Source: JACMLD01 sp039919885
Lineage (GTDB): Bacteria > Bacteroidota > Bacteroidia > Chitinophagales > Chitinophagaceae
NCBI GenBank assembly: GCA_039919885.1
Contig: JBDSEV010000067.1
Coordinates: 1 to 64,000, forward strand
Reading direction: 5' to 3'
DNA length: 64,000 bases
Shown: in pieces, positions 7,665 to 16,908 of the stretch
How the letters are laid out: every line of letters starts with the position of its first letter
Numbering within the stretch: position 1 is the stretch's first letter
Program-made: the position numbers and the translations under genes
Notes under the pieces: generated by a model
The model's database searches: none
What the model was told of the DNA's origin: nothing
What the model saw: the letters and a program-made list of their open reading frames with translations, nothing else

Positions 7665-10600
7665 ATGAAGATTTATTACCTGGGTATTTTAACGGGCATG
7701 GTATTGTTCTCCTGCAAACAGCCGGCACCTGCTTTGTTTGAAAGTATGTCGCCTGCTACTACCCATGTATATTTTGAAAACCAGCTTGAAAAAAAAGAAT
7801 TGTTCGGCATTTTATATTACCTCTATTATTACAATGGTGGCGGCGTAGCCCTGGGAGACATTAACAACGATGGTTTAACGGATATTTATTTCACGGCCAA
7901 CAGCAAAGGGCATAACAAACTCTACCTCAACAAAGGCAATTTCCAGTTTGAAGACATTACCGATGCAGCAGGCGTAGCGGGTACTGCAGACTGGTGCAGC
8001 GGGGCCACTATGGCAGATGTAAATGGTGATGGCCTGCTGGATATTTATGTATCTGCCATCAGCGGCCACCACGGACTGCAGGGACACAATCAACTTTTTA
8101 TCAACAACGGCAGCAAGGCCGGCGCTGCAAATAACTTTACAGAAAGCGCGGCAGCATACGGACTGGACGCAGCAGCCTTCACCGGGCAGGTGGCTTTTTT
8201 TGACTACGACCATGATGGCGATTTGGATTGCTACATGCTCAATCAGTCGCACAAACCAAATGAAAACATTGTAGATACCAGTCGCCGCAGACAATACGAT
8301 GGAATGGCGGGTGACAGGTTATACCGCAATGATATGAACGGGCCGCTAAAAAAATTCACGGATGTGTCAGCCAGCGCAGGTATTTACCAAAGTAACCTCG
8401 GCTATGGATTAGGGTTATCCATAGCAGATCTCAACAACGATGGCTGGGATGATATTTATGTTGGAAATGATTTTCATGAAAACGATTATTACTATGTCAA
8501 TAACGGCGTGTCTGCCAGCGGGCAGGTAACGTTTACAGAAAGTGGTGCGAAACATTTTGAACATTACAGTCGCTTTAGCATGGGCAATGATATTGCAGAC
8601 TACAATAACGATGGACAGCTGGACATAGTAACCACCGACATGCTGCCGCCGGATGAAGGAAACGTTAAGCGTTATGGCAGCGATGAAAATGCAGATATCT
8701 ATAAATACAAGCTGATAAAAAATGGTTTCCAGTACCAGTTCTCCAAAAATTGCCTCCAGCAAAACAATGGTAACGGTATCAGTTTTAGTGAAACCGGATT
8801 GCAATCGGGTATCTCGGCCACCGACTGGAGCTGGTGCCCGCTGCTGGCGGATTTTGATAACGATGGCAACAAAGACCTGTTTATTTCCAGCGGCATTGTT
8901 AAACGCCCGGTTGATTTGGACTATATAAAATTTGTTTCCAACTTATACGTGCACAAGAAATTAAATACTTCGGATAAATATGACGACCAGGCACTGGATA
9001 AAATGCCGGATGGCGCTTCGCATCCCTTCCTGTTTAAAGGAGATGGCAGAGCAGGCTTTACCGATGTAAGCAATGCATGGGGTACCGGCAACATGAAAGG
9101 TTATTACAATGGTGCGGCTTATGCAGACCTTGACAATGATGGCAACCTGGATCTTGTGATCAACTGCATCAATGCACCAGCGCTTATTTTAAAAAACAAT
9201 GCAACTAAGAAAAACAGCCTGGCCATTTCTTTTAAGGGCGAAGGCATGAATACCAGCGGCATCGGCGCCAAAGCTTATTTGTTTACCGGTCGTACACTGC
9301 AGTACCAGCAGCTGATGCTCACACGCGGCTTTCAATCTTCCTCTGAACCGCGACTGCATTTTGGCCTCGATAGCATTAACCAGGTGGACAGTATATTAAT
9401 TGTATGGCCCAACCAGCAATACCAGTTGCTTACAAATATTCCCGCCAATCAGCCATTGGTTGTTGACCAGAGAAACACCTTGCCCGGTTTTCAGTACAAG
9501 TATTTTTTTCCTGCAACTATCCCGGCTTTTGAAGACATTAGTCAACAGATTACTATTGGTTACAGGCACGTGGAAAATGATTTTACGGATTTTAATGTTC
9601 AGTACCTGTTGCCACACATGGAATCTACCCGTGGACCAAAGCTGGCAACAGCAGACGTAAACAAAGATGGCCTCGATGATGTCTTTGTATGTGGTGCCAG
9701 CGGTAAACCAGGCAGCCTGCTGTTACAAACCAGCAATGGTAAATTTATACCCGCAGATACGGCAACCTTCAACAAAAATTCCGGTACAGAACAAACCGCA
9801 GCTGTTTTTTTTGATGCGAACAATGATGGATATCCAGATTTGTACGTAGTAAGCGGCGGCAACGAATACCAGGATGGCGATGCCAGGCTCCAGGACAAGT
9901 TATACCTCAACAGAAAAGGACATTTTGAATTGTCGGCCGAAGCCGTGCCCGCCATACTGGTAAATAAAACTTGTGTAACGGTTGCCGACATAGACAAAGA
10001 CGGCGACAGCGATATCTTCATCGGCGGGTTCGCCAGCGCAAAAACTTATGGCTATGCCCAACCTTCTTACCTATTGCTAAATGATGGAAAAGGAATTTTT
10101 ACAATGGCCGCCAATCCGGTTATTCAGCTAACAGGTGCAGGCATGGTTACCAGCGCTATTTTTACTGATATCAACAATGATGGCTGGCAAGACCTGGTGT
10201 TGGCGGGAGAGTGGATGGGTGTAAAATTGTTTGTCAATAACAAAGGCATTTTTAAAGAAACTACTATTCCGCATTCCACCGGCTTATGGCAGACTTTGTA
10301 TGCAACAGATGTAAACGGCGATGGCTTTGCTGATATACTGGCAGGTAACTGGGGCCATAATTCTAAATTGTTTGCGGGTAAGAACGGTCCGCTGAAATTA
10401 TATGTGAAAGATTTTGATAAAAATGGTTCGGTAGAACAGATAATGGCCTATACCATCAATGGCAAAGAATATCCTTTTTTGGCTAAAGATGAGCTGGAGC
10501 GCGCGTTGCCGGTATTAAAAAAAGCTTACCTGGATTACAATGAAGTAGCCGGTAAAACGGTACAATTTATGTTTTTTGATTTGTTTAAAGAATACCAGGA

Positions 10601-10970
10601 GCTGAACGCGGAAGTGCTGGGCTCTTCTTTATTTTTAAATGATGGAAAAGGAAATTTTACACGGTCTGATTTACCCGATGCACTGCAATTAGCGCCCGTG
10701 TTTGCTTTCAACGCAGTAGGCAAGCATAACTATATCGCAGCCGGAAATTTTTATGGCGTGGTGCCTTACGAGGGCAGGTATGACGCGTTGCGACCTACGC
10801 TATTTAATTATGAGCGTGGCACCAAGCAAATTCTTACGCAATCCATTTTGCCCACCATCACCGGGGAAGTGAGGGACGCACAATGGATTAATTACGGCGG
10901 TAACCAGCAGTTGCTGCTACTGGCAAGAAATAATGATAGCCTGGTTTTTCTCAAACCCACAAATAAATAA
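7665..10970 (+). CDS. Large VCBS/FG-GAP and ASPIC/UnbV repeat lipoprotein (CRTAC1-like)
   Basis: A 1101-residue lipoprotein with a lipobox ending at Cys17 (VLFSC). About a dozen Ca-binding DxNxDGxxD motifs are spread in two groups, for example DINNDGLTDIYF, DVNGDGLLDIYV, DFDNDGNKDLFI, then DANNDGYPDLYV, DINNDGWQDLVL and DVNGDGFADILA. Between them is an ASPIC/UnbV-like segment (VDSILIVWPNQQYQLL). This predicts two seven-bladed beta-propellers joined by the ASPIC region. The family is common beside SusC/SusD in Bacteroidota but its molecular function is unknown; glycan or Ca-dependent binding is an inference. The frame is open 22 codons further upstream, but an earlier start would lie inside the preceding terminator hairpin, so ATG 7665 is chosen. 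The next gene starts 2 bases after its stop. Confidence 0.85.
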   Translation: MKIYYLGILTGMVLFSCKQPAPALFESMSPATTHVYFENQLEKKELFGILYYLYYYNGGGVALGDINNDGLTDIYFTANSKGHNKLYLNKGNFQFEDITDAAGVAGTADWCSGATMADVNGDGLLDIYVSAISGHHGLQGHNQLFINNGSKAGAANNFTESAAAYGLDAAAFTGQVAFFDYDHDGDLDCYMLNQSHKPNENIVDTSRRRQYDGMAGDRLYRNDMNGPLKKFTDVSASAGIYQSNLGYGLGLSIADLNNDGWDDIYVGNDFHENDYYYVNNGVSASGQVTFTESGAKHFEHYSRFSMGNDIADYNNDGQLDIVTTDMLPPDEGNVKRYGSDENADIYKYKLIKNGFQYQFSKNCLQQNNGNGISFSETGLQSGISATDWSWCPLLADFDNDGNKDLFISSGIVKRPVDLDYIKFVSNLYVHKKLNTSDKYDDQALDKMPDGASHPFLFKGDGRAGFTDVSNAWGTGNMKGYYNGAAYADLDNDGNLDLVINCINAPALILKNNATKKNSLAISFKGEGMNTSGIGAKAYLFTGRTLQYQQLMLTRGFQSSSEPRLHFGLDSINQVDSILIVWPNQQYQLLTNIPANQPLVVDQRNTLPGFQYKYFFPATIPAFEDISQQITIGYRHVENDFTDFNVQYLLPHMESTRGPKLATADVNKDGLDDVFVCGASGKPGSLLLQTSNGKFIPADTATFNKNSGTEQTAAVFFDANNDGYPDLYVVSGGNEYQDGDARLQDKLYLNRKGHFELSAEAVPAILVNKTCVTVADIDKDGDSDIFIGGFASAKTYGYAQPSYLLLNDGKGIFTMAANPVIQLTGAGMVTSAIFTDINNDGWQDLVLAGEWMGVKLFVNNKGIFKETTIPHSTGLWQTLYATDVNGDGFADILAGNWGHNSKLFAGKNGPLKLYVKDFDKNGSVEQIMAYTINGKEYPFLAKDELERALPVLKKAYLDYNEVAGKTVQFMFFDLFKEYQELNAEVLGSSLFLNDGKGNFTRSDLPDALQLAPVFAFNAVGKHNYIAAGNFYGVVPYEGRYDALRPTLFNYERGTKQILTQSILPTITGEVRDAQWINYGGNQQLLLLARNNDSLVFLKPTNK

Positions 10971-10972
10971 AC

Positions 10973-12655
10973 ATGCGGCACTGGAAATGTTTGGCAGAAG
11001 CAATATTTTTTTTGTGTCTGTTATCCTGCGGAAAGAAAAACGATGCACCGGCACCACCACCCGTGTTACCGCCCCAACCCCTCACCGTAAAAGCAATATT
11101 GCTCAACGATGCAGTGTTTGACAATACCAGCATTTTGTATGGCGTGCCAACCACCAGTAGCATTAAAATTCAGTTTTCGGTAGCGGTATTGCAGACCAGC
11201 GTAGCGGCATCCACCAGCCTAACGGATATTGCAGCCGGTACCACTGTTCCTGTCAGCACCAGCTTTCAAAACGGAGACTCAACGATAGTAGTAACACCTG
11301 CATCCCCACTAAAATACCTTGCTAAATATGCATTCAGCATCAGTACCGCCTTGCAGTCTGCCAACAAAATAAACCTGGGTTCGGCGGTCAGCAAATCATA
11401 CATCACCCGGATAGATTCGTCGCGCAAATTTCCTTTGTTATCCAACGATGATCTGCTGGATAAAATACAACAGCAGACGTTTAAGTATTTCTGGGATTTT
11501 GGTCATCCGGTAAGCGGCCTGGCAAGAGAACGCAACACCTCCGGAGAAACGGTTACCTCGGGCGGATCGGGGTTTGGTGTGATGGCCATCATCACCGGCG
11601 TTGACAGAAATTTTATTACCCGTGCGCAGGGACTAACAAGACTGCAAACCATTACCAGCTTTCTTAAAAATACGGCCAGTAAATTTCACGGCGCATTTCC
11701 GCACTGGTTAAATGGAAGTTCCGGTGCGGTGATTCCTTTCAGTGCAAAAGACAATGGGGCAGACCTGGTAGAAACCGCTTACCTGCTGCAGGGCCTGCTT
11801 TGTGCCAGGCAGTATTTTAGTGGCGCAGATGCGCAGGAAACAATGTTGCGCAATGATATTAACAGTATATGGAATGGGGTTGAATGGGATTGGTTCCGGC
11901 AAAATAACCAGGATGTACTGTACTGGCACTGGAGCCCCAGTAACAACTGGGATATGAATGTTACTATACGCGGATGGAATGAATGCCTGGTTACCTATGT
12001 GCTGGCCGCATCATCCGCCAGTCATGCTATCCCTGCTTCCGTGTACAACAATGGTTGGGCGCTTAATGGCGGTATGAAAAATGGCAATACCTACTACGGT
12101 TATACATTGCCTTTAGGTCCGGCGAACGGCGGGCCGCTGTTTTTTTCGCACTATTCATTCCTGGGCATCAATCCCAACGGGCTTACGGATGCATATGCCA
12201 ATTATACAACCCAGACAAAAAACCATACCCTTATCAATTATAGTTATTGCAAAACAAACCCGCAAAGCAATTTTGGGTACAGTGATTCCTGCTGGGGACT
12301 TACCGCAAGCGATATACAAGGTGGCTACACCGCCAGTTCTCCCACCAATGATGTGGGTGTGATAGCGCCCACTGCCGCCATCGCTTCATTGCCTTACACA
12401 CCCGATGAATCTATGAAAGCGCTCAAATTCTTCTATTATGTGCTGGGCGATAAACTCTGGAAGGATTATGGCTTCGTGGACGCTTTTTCATTGAAAGATG
12501 CCTGGTTCGCAGATTCTTTCCTGGCCATTGACCAGGGGCCACAAATAATAATGATTGAAAATTACCGATCCGGACTGCTATGGAATTTGTTTACCAGCTG
12601 CCCGGAAATAAAAACAGGCATGAAAGCGCTGGGCTTCACCGCACCGTATCTATAA
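10973..12655 (+). CDS. Glycoamylase-like (GH144-type) hydrolase, lipoprotein with Ig-like domain
   Basis: A 560-residue predicted lipoprotein (LLSC, Cys19, then GKKND). A Pro-rich linker and a Big_5-like Ig domain (about 40-145) precede an (alpha/alpha)6-barrel domain (about 158-560) of the PF10091 glycoamylase family. Motifs include QQTFKYFWDF and HPVSGLARER (about 168-187), FPHWLNGSSG, LVETAYLLQGLLCARQYF, YWHWSP, CWGLTASD and AIDQGP. Family GH144 was founded on a Chitinophaga endo-beta-1,2-glucanase, so endo-beta-1,2-glucanase is the leading hypothesis, but PF10091 is broader and the specificity is not proven. The lipid anchor suggests a cell-surface position. A paralog follows directly. 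It is translationally close to the VCBS gene (2-base gap). Confidence 0.85.
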   Translation: MRHWKCLAEAIFFLCLLSCGKKNDAPAPPPVLPPQPLTVKAILLNDAVFDNTSILYGVPTTSSIKIQFSVAVLQTSVAASTSLTDIAAGTTVPVSTSFQNGDSTIVVTPASPLKYLAKYAFSISTALQSANKINLGSAVSKSYITRIDSSRKFPLLSNDDLLDKIQQQTFKYFWDFGHPVSGLARERNTSGETVTSGGSGFGVMAIITGVDRNFITRAQGLTRLQTITSFLKNTASKFHGAFPHWLNGSSGAVIPFSAKDNGADLVETAYLLQGLLCARQYFSGADAQETMLRNDINSIWNGVEWDWFRQNNQDVLYWHWSPSNNWDMNVTIRGWNECLVTYVLAASSASHAIPASVYNNGWALNGGMKNGNTYYGYTLPLGPANGGPLFFSHYSFLGINPNGLTDAYANYTTQTKNHTLINYSYCKTNPQSNFGYSDSCWGLTASDIQGGYTASSPTNDVGVIAPTAAIASLPYTPDESMKALKFFYYVLGDKLWKDYGFVDAFSLKDAWFADSFLAIDQGPQIIMIENYRSGLLWNLFTSCPEIKTGMKALGFTAPYL

Positions 12656-12708
12656 TTTTTTTATACAGCAGGCTATATATTCATTCGATTCATTTTTACA
12701 TTGCCACC

Positions 12709-14046
12709 ATGAAGAATTATTTTTTTAGTGCATTGCTGATTGTTCTTTTTTGTTCGGCTCATGCACAGCCCGCAAAAATTGCCCGTCCGCAACCGATATC
12801 CAGGCCGGCAAATCTTTCCGACAGCGCTTTGCTGGATCTGACACAACAACAAACATTTAAATATTTCTGGGATTTTGCCCACCCGGTAAGCGGCATGGCA
12901 AGGGAACGCAGCAATACAGATGGCGGCTACGGACATGAAACCGTAACCACCGGTGGTACAGGCTTTGGTATTATGGCAGTGATTGCTGCAACAGAGCGCA
13001 AATGGATTACCAGGGATACAGCCGCCAAGTTTATGCGGAAGATGATAAACTTTTTATTGAAAGCGAACGCTTACCACGGGGCTTTTCCGCATTGGCTGGA
13101 TGGAGCAACTGGCAAAACAATTCCGTTTAGCAGGAAAGACGATGGCGGCGACCTGGTAGAAACTTCTTACCTGTTCCAGGGATTGCTTTGCGCCCGGCAA
13201 TATTTCAACCAGGACAATGCCGCGGAAAATGAATTCCGGACTAAACTAGCCTGGCTATGGAACGGTATTGAATGGAACTGGTATACACAGGGCCAGGAAG
13301 TCTTGTACTGGCACTGGAGCCCCAACAACGGTTGGGCCATGAACTTTCCGGTGCGTGGTTTTAATGAGTGTTTGATCATGTACATCCTTGCTGCAAGTGC
13401 AGATCAATACCCGGTGAGCCCGGCAGTCTACCACCGCGGATGGGCACAAAGTAATTTCTTCAACAATGGAAAAACATTTTACGGGTATACATTGCCGTTA
13501 GGATTTGATTATGGTGGCCCGCTCTTTTTTTCGCAGTATTCTTTCCTGGGGCTTGACCCGCGCGGATTAAAAGACCGCTATGCCGATTATTGGGAGCAGA
13601 ACAAAAACCATACACTCATTAACCGTGCTTATTGTATCGACAATCCCAAACACTTTAAGGGGTACGGAGAAAACTGCTGGGGGCTTACCGCCTCCGATAC
13701 CTACAATGGGTACAATGCTTTTTCACCTACCAATGATGAGGGTACCATAACGCCTACTGCTGCGTTGTCTGCATTTCCCTATAGCCCTGCGTATTCCATG
13801 CAGGCACTGCGGCATTTTTATATAGACCTGGGTGATAAAATATGGGGACCCTATGGTTTTACCGACGCCTTTAATGAAACAAAGCAATGGTATGCCAAAA
13901 GCTACCTGGCTATTGACCAGGGGCCAATTGTTGCGATGATCGAGAACTACCGCACTGGCCTCATTTGGAAATTATTTATGAGTTGCCCGGAAATTCAAAA
14001 CGGCTTAAAAAAATTGGATTTTCAAAGCCCGTGGTTAAAGAACTAA
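12709..14046 (+). CDS. Glycoamylase-like (GH144-type) hydrolase, secreted paralog
   Basis: A 445-residue paralog of the preceding enzyme, lacking the Ig-like domain. A cleavable signal peptide (about 1-20, ending SAHAQ) has no lipobox Cys at the cleavage site, so a periplasmic or soluble exported location is likely. The PF10091 core repeats the motifs of its neighbour almost word for word: QQTFKYFWDF at 47-56, HPVSGMARER, FPHWLDGATG, YWHWSPNNGWAMN, CWGLTASDTYNGY, AIDQGP. The frame is open 43 codons further upstream into the preceding gene; ATG 12709 is chosen because it gives the signal peptide. Tandem duplication with divergence in location suggests sequential surface and periplasmic cutting of one polymer. 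Confidence 0.85.
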   Translation: MKNYFFSALLIVLFCSAHAQPAKIARPQPISRPANLSDSALLDLTQQQTFKYFWDFAHPVSGMARERSNTDGGYGHETVTTGGTGFGIMAVIAATERKWITRDTAAKFMRKMINFLLKANAYHGAFPHWLDGATGKTIPFSRKDDGGDLVETSYLFQGLLCARQYFNQDNAAENEFRTKLAWLWNGIEWNWYTQGQEVLYWHWSPNNGWAMNFPVRGFNECLIMYILAASADQYPVSPAVYHRGWAQSNFFNNGKTFYGYTLPLGFDYGGPLFFSQYSFLGLDPRGLKDRYADYWEQNKNHTLINRAYCIDNPKHFKGYGENCWGLTASDTYNGYNAFSPTNDEGTITPTAALSAFPYSPAYSMQALRHFYIDLGDKIWGPYGFTDAFNETKQWYAKSYLAIDQGPIVAMIENYRTGLIWKLFMSCPEIQNGLKKLDFQSPWLKN

Positions 14047-14155
14047 GGCAACACGGCAACTACCTGGAAAAGCAAATGGTAACAACTTTTTTAGACGTAT
14101 CGATATTTATTCAACGGGGTTCGGGGTTTTTATTAACGATCATAAAACAAACCAT

Positions 14156-14983
14156 ATGACAGACTATTCGCTTACACCCGCACAAGTGCATGACTATAAC
14201 AGGGATGGTTTTATTATTATCCGGCATTTGCTGCCGCAGGCAGAAGTTGACAAACTTTATACCATTGCGGTGGAAGATGATACCATGCAAAAACATTCTT
14301 TTGACCTGAACGATCAATCCGGCAGAAAAACGAAACTCGCTTTGTGGTATACGCCGGGCAACGATGCTTACGGGCTGCTTACAAAAAGCAAGCGCATGCT
14401 CAATGCGGTGAACGCACTGATGCAAGGCGATAGTGCGGTTTGTCATTTTCATAGCAAACTGATGCAGAAAGAACCCAAAGTTGGCGGCGCATGGGAATGG
14501 CACCAGGATTATGGCTACTGGTATAAGAATGAATTTTTATTACCCGGGCAGATGATGTCTGTAATGACGGCCATTACAGCAGCCAATAAAAACAATGGTT
14601 GCCTGCAGGTAATCAAAGGTTCGCACCAAATGGGACGGATAGAACACGGTTTTGCCGGCGAGCAGGTGGGCGCTTCACAACATTATGTAGACCTGGCGTT
14701 AAAAACCATGGAACTGGTATATGTAGAACTGATGCCTGGAGATGCACTGTTCTTTCACAGCAACCTGTTGCACCGCTCGGCTGCAAACCTTTCTGATAAC
14801 TCAAGGTGGTCACTGATATCCTGCTATAACAGGCGGGCTAATATTCCATATAATGAACCTTCCGCGTCCAGTACCATTCCGTTAGAAGCCGTGCCGGATG
14901 AAGCGCTGCTTTTGTGGGAAACAAAAGGACTGGGCAGCGGTGCGAATTTTCTCGAAAAAGAAAAAGACCAGGCATTGAAATAA
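14156..14983 (+). CDS. PhyH-family Fe(II)/2-oxoglutarate dioxygenase-like protein
   Basis: A 275-residue cytoplasmic protein with the phytanoyl-CoA dioxygenase double-stranded beta-helix. The likely iron-binding triad is visible: HxD at His116/Asp118 (WHQDYGYW) and a distal His206 (SNLLHRSAAN), with Arg218 in position to bind 2-oxoglutarate. The N-terminal half (about 1-110) is the usual helical lid. The substrate is unknown; PhyH members hydroxylate a wide range of small molecules. It lies 109 bases after the second glycoamylase-like gene and 145 bases before the GMC oxidoreductase, which suggests oxidation of a sugar or a sugar-linked group in the same pathway, but this is inference from position only. 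Confidence 0.82.
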   Translation: MTDYSLTPAQVHDYNRDGFIIIRHLLPQAEVDKLYTIAVEDDTMQKHSFDLNDQSGRKTKLALWYTPGNDAYGLLTKSKRMLNAVNALMQGDSAVCHFHSKLMQKEPKVGGAWEWHQDYGYWYKNEFLLPGQMMSVMTAITAANKNNGCLQVIKGSHQMGRIEHGFAGEQVGASQHYVDLALKTMELVYVELMPGDALFFHSNLLHRSAANLSDNSRWSLISCYNRRANIPYNEPSASSTIPLEAVPDEALLLWETKGLGSGANFLEKEKDQALK

Positions 14984-15128
14984 GCAGGTTGCTTGTGCCG
15001 AGTAGAATAATCAAAGGCTGTGTGAAAACCAGCAGCCAGTTGATTGCCGGATGCAACTGGTTCGTTTTTACCGGCGAGGCAGGTGAAATATTGGTATTAG
15101 ATAATAAAAATAATTAAATCAACTACCC

Positions 15129-16856
15129 ATGAGCGATAGCCTGCTGGTGAATATCAATACGAAAGGGACCGATGCGCATAGCTATGATGCCATTGTTATT
15201 GGCAGCGGCATCAGTGGTGGCTGGGCAGCCAAGGAACTGTGTGAGCAAGGACTCAAGACACTGGTGCTGGAGCGGGGACGCAACGTGGAGCACATCAAAG
15301 ATTACCCTACCGCGAACCTATCCAGGTGGGAGCTTCCGCACCGCGGCGACATTACCCGTGCAGCGACTGTTCAAAACCCACTCATCAGCAGGGCTGCGGG
15401 CTACGGAGAAGACACGCAGCATTTTTTTGTAAAAGATGCGGACCATCCTTATGTGCAGGAGCAGCCATTCGACTGGATACGCGGTTACCAGGTAGGAGGT
15501 AAATCACTTACCTGGGGAAGGGCTTGTGCAAGGTGGAGCGAATATGACTTTACCGCACCCGCGCGTTTCGGTTATGGTGCGGCTTTCCCCATTGGGTACA
15601 ACGATATTAAAGACTGGTACAGCCACGTAGAAAAATTTGTGGGTGTTTGCGGCAATGCCGATGGCATACCCGCCATGCCGGATGGTGAATTTTTACCAGC
15701 TTATGAATTAAACTGTGTTGAACAACATTTACAAAAAGTAATAAAAGAACAGTTCAGCCGCCACTATGTTTCAGGACGGTGGGCGCATATTACGGAACCC
15801 AAACAAGTCCATATTGACCAGGGCCGCACCCAATGCCTTAACCGCAACCTGTGTATGCGCGGTTGCCCGCTGGGCGGCTATTTCAGCTCGGTCAGCAGCA
15901 CGCTGCCATGGGCAAAAAAAACAGGCAATCTAACGGTGCGGCCGCATTCCGTGGTGCATTCCATTATTTATGATGAACAGAAAGGCAAGGCAACCGGGGT
16001 GCGCGTCATTGACGCAGAAACCAAACAGGTTACCGAATTTTTTGCAAAAATAATTTTTGTAAATGCTTCCGCGCTTAACAGCAACCTCATCCTGTTGAAT
16101 TCTATCTCCAAACGGTTTCCTGCAGGGTTGGGAAATGACAGCGGTATGTTAGGTAAATTCATTTGTTTCCATAATTACCGCGGCAGCATGCAGGGAGAAA
16201 TTGACGGCTACACGGATAATTATTATAAAGTAGCAAAGCCCGCAGAATGTATCATGGCCAACTTCAGGAACCTGGAAAAACAGGATACTGATTTCCACGG
16301 GGGGTATGTTATTTATTCAGGCGCCAGCCGGCGAACGCTTCCCGATCAGTTTATTTCGCCGCCCATCGGCGCAGCATATAAGGAAGCGATGTGCGAACCC
16401 GGCGGTTGGACGGTATACATGTACATGCAGGGCGAAACCATTGCAAAAGCATCCAATCATGTGCGGCTCAGCACAACCGAAAAAGATCAATGGGGAATTC
16501 CATTGCTGGTAACTGCTGTTGGATACGATGACAATGATGATAAAATGGTAAAGGATTTTTTAGAACAGGGTACCGCTATGCTGGAAGCCGCCGGTGTAAA
16601 GAACATTAGCACACATGACAGCCACCAGGCACCGGGCTTAGACATTCATGAAATGGGTGGGGTGCGTATGGGCAGTGATCCTAAAACGGCTTTGCTAAAC
16701 GAGTGGAACCAGTTGCACCATTGCAAAAATGCGTTTGTAACAGACGGCGCCTGTATGACCAGCACTGGCAGCCAGAGCCCGTCTATTTTGTACATGGCGT
16801 TTACCGCAAGAGCAGTAAAACATGCAGTGGAAGAAATGAAGAAAGGAAATCTATAG
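15129..16856 (+). CDS. GMC-family FAD-dependent oxidoreductase
   Basis: A 575-residue flavoenzyme. The N-terminal FAD-binding Rossmann motif is GSGISGG (25-31) with LVLERG closing the ADP-binding unit. The GMC_oxred_C part carries HEMGGVRMG and, near the end, a second FAD-contact region (TDGACM...GSQSPS). There is no Sec or Tat signal, so it is predicted to be cytoplasmic. Related Bacteroidota enzymes oxidize sugars or glycosides, sometimes giving 3-keto products, together with a gluconate 2-dehydrogenase subunit 3-like partner and a DUF1080 hydrolase; neither partner is present here. Direct sugar or sugar-alcohol dehydrogenation is the safest reading. A short AT-rich gap separates it from the GH43 gene. 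Confidence 0.88.
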   Translation: MSDSLLVNINTKGTDAHSYDAIVIGSGISGGWAAKELCEQGLKTLVLERGRNVEHIKDYPTANLSRWELPHRGDITRAATVQNPLISRAAGYGEDTQHFFVKDADHPYVQEQPFDWIRGYQVGGKSLTWGRACARWSEYDFTAPARFGYGAAFPIGYNDIKDWYSHVEKFVGVCGNADGIPAMPDGEFLPAYELNCVEQHLQKVIKEQFSRHYVSGRWAHITEPKQVHIDQGRTQCLNRNLCMRGCPLGGYFSSVSSTLPWAKKTGNLTVRPHSVVHSIIYDEQKGKATGVRVIDAETKQVTEFFAKIIFVNASALNSNLILLNSISKRFPAGLGNDSGMLGKFICFHNYRGSMQGEIDGYTDNYYKVAKPAECIMANFRNLEKQDTDFHGGYVIYSGASRRTLPDQFISPPIGAAYKEAMCEPGGWTVYMYMQGETIAKASNHVRLSTTEKDQWGIPLLVTAVGYDDNDDKMVKDFLEQGTAMLEAAGVKNISTHDSHQAPGLDIHEMGGVRMGSDPKTALLNEWNQLHHCKNAFVTDGACMTSTGSQSPSILYMAFTARAVKHAVEEMKKGNL

Positions 16857-16888
16857 CTGCATTTTACACCGTGGTAAAAAAGTATTTA

Positions 16889-16896
16889 AAGGAGAA
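16889..16896 (+). promoter_or_regulatory. Shine-Dalgarno-like site before the GH43 gene
   Basis: AAAGGAGA lies 12 bases before ATG 16909. A recognisable purine-rich site is unusual in this window, where most starts have none, and it supports the chosen start. Confidence 0.5.
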
Positions 16897-16908
16897 GTAT
16901 CTATATAT

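Noticed and set aside
15129..16856. A complete 3-keto-glycoside pathway
   Set aside because: The gluconate 2-dehydrogenase subunit 3-like and DUF1080 partners are absent, so only the GMC oxidoreductase is supported.
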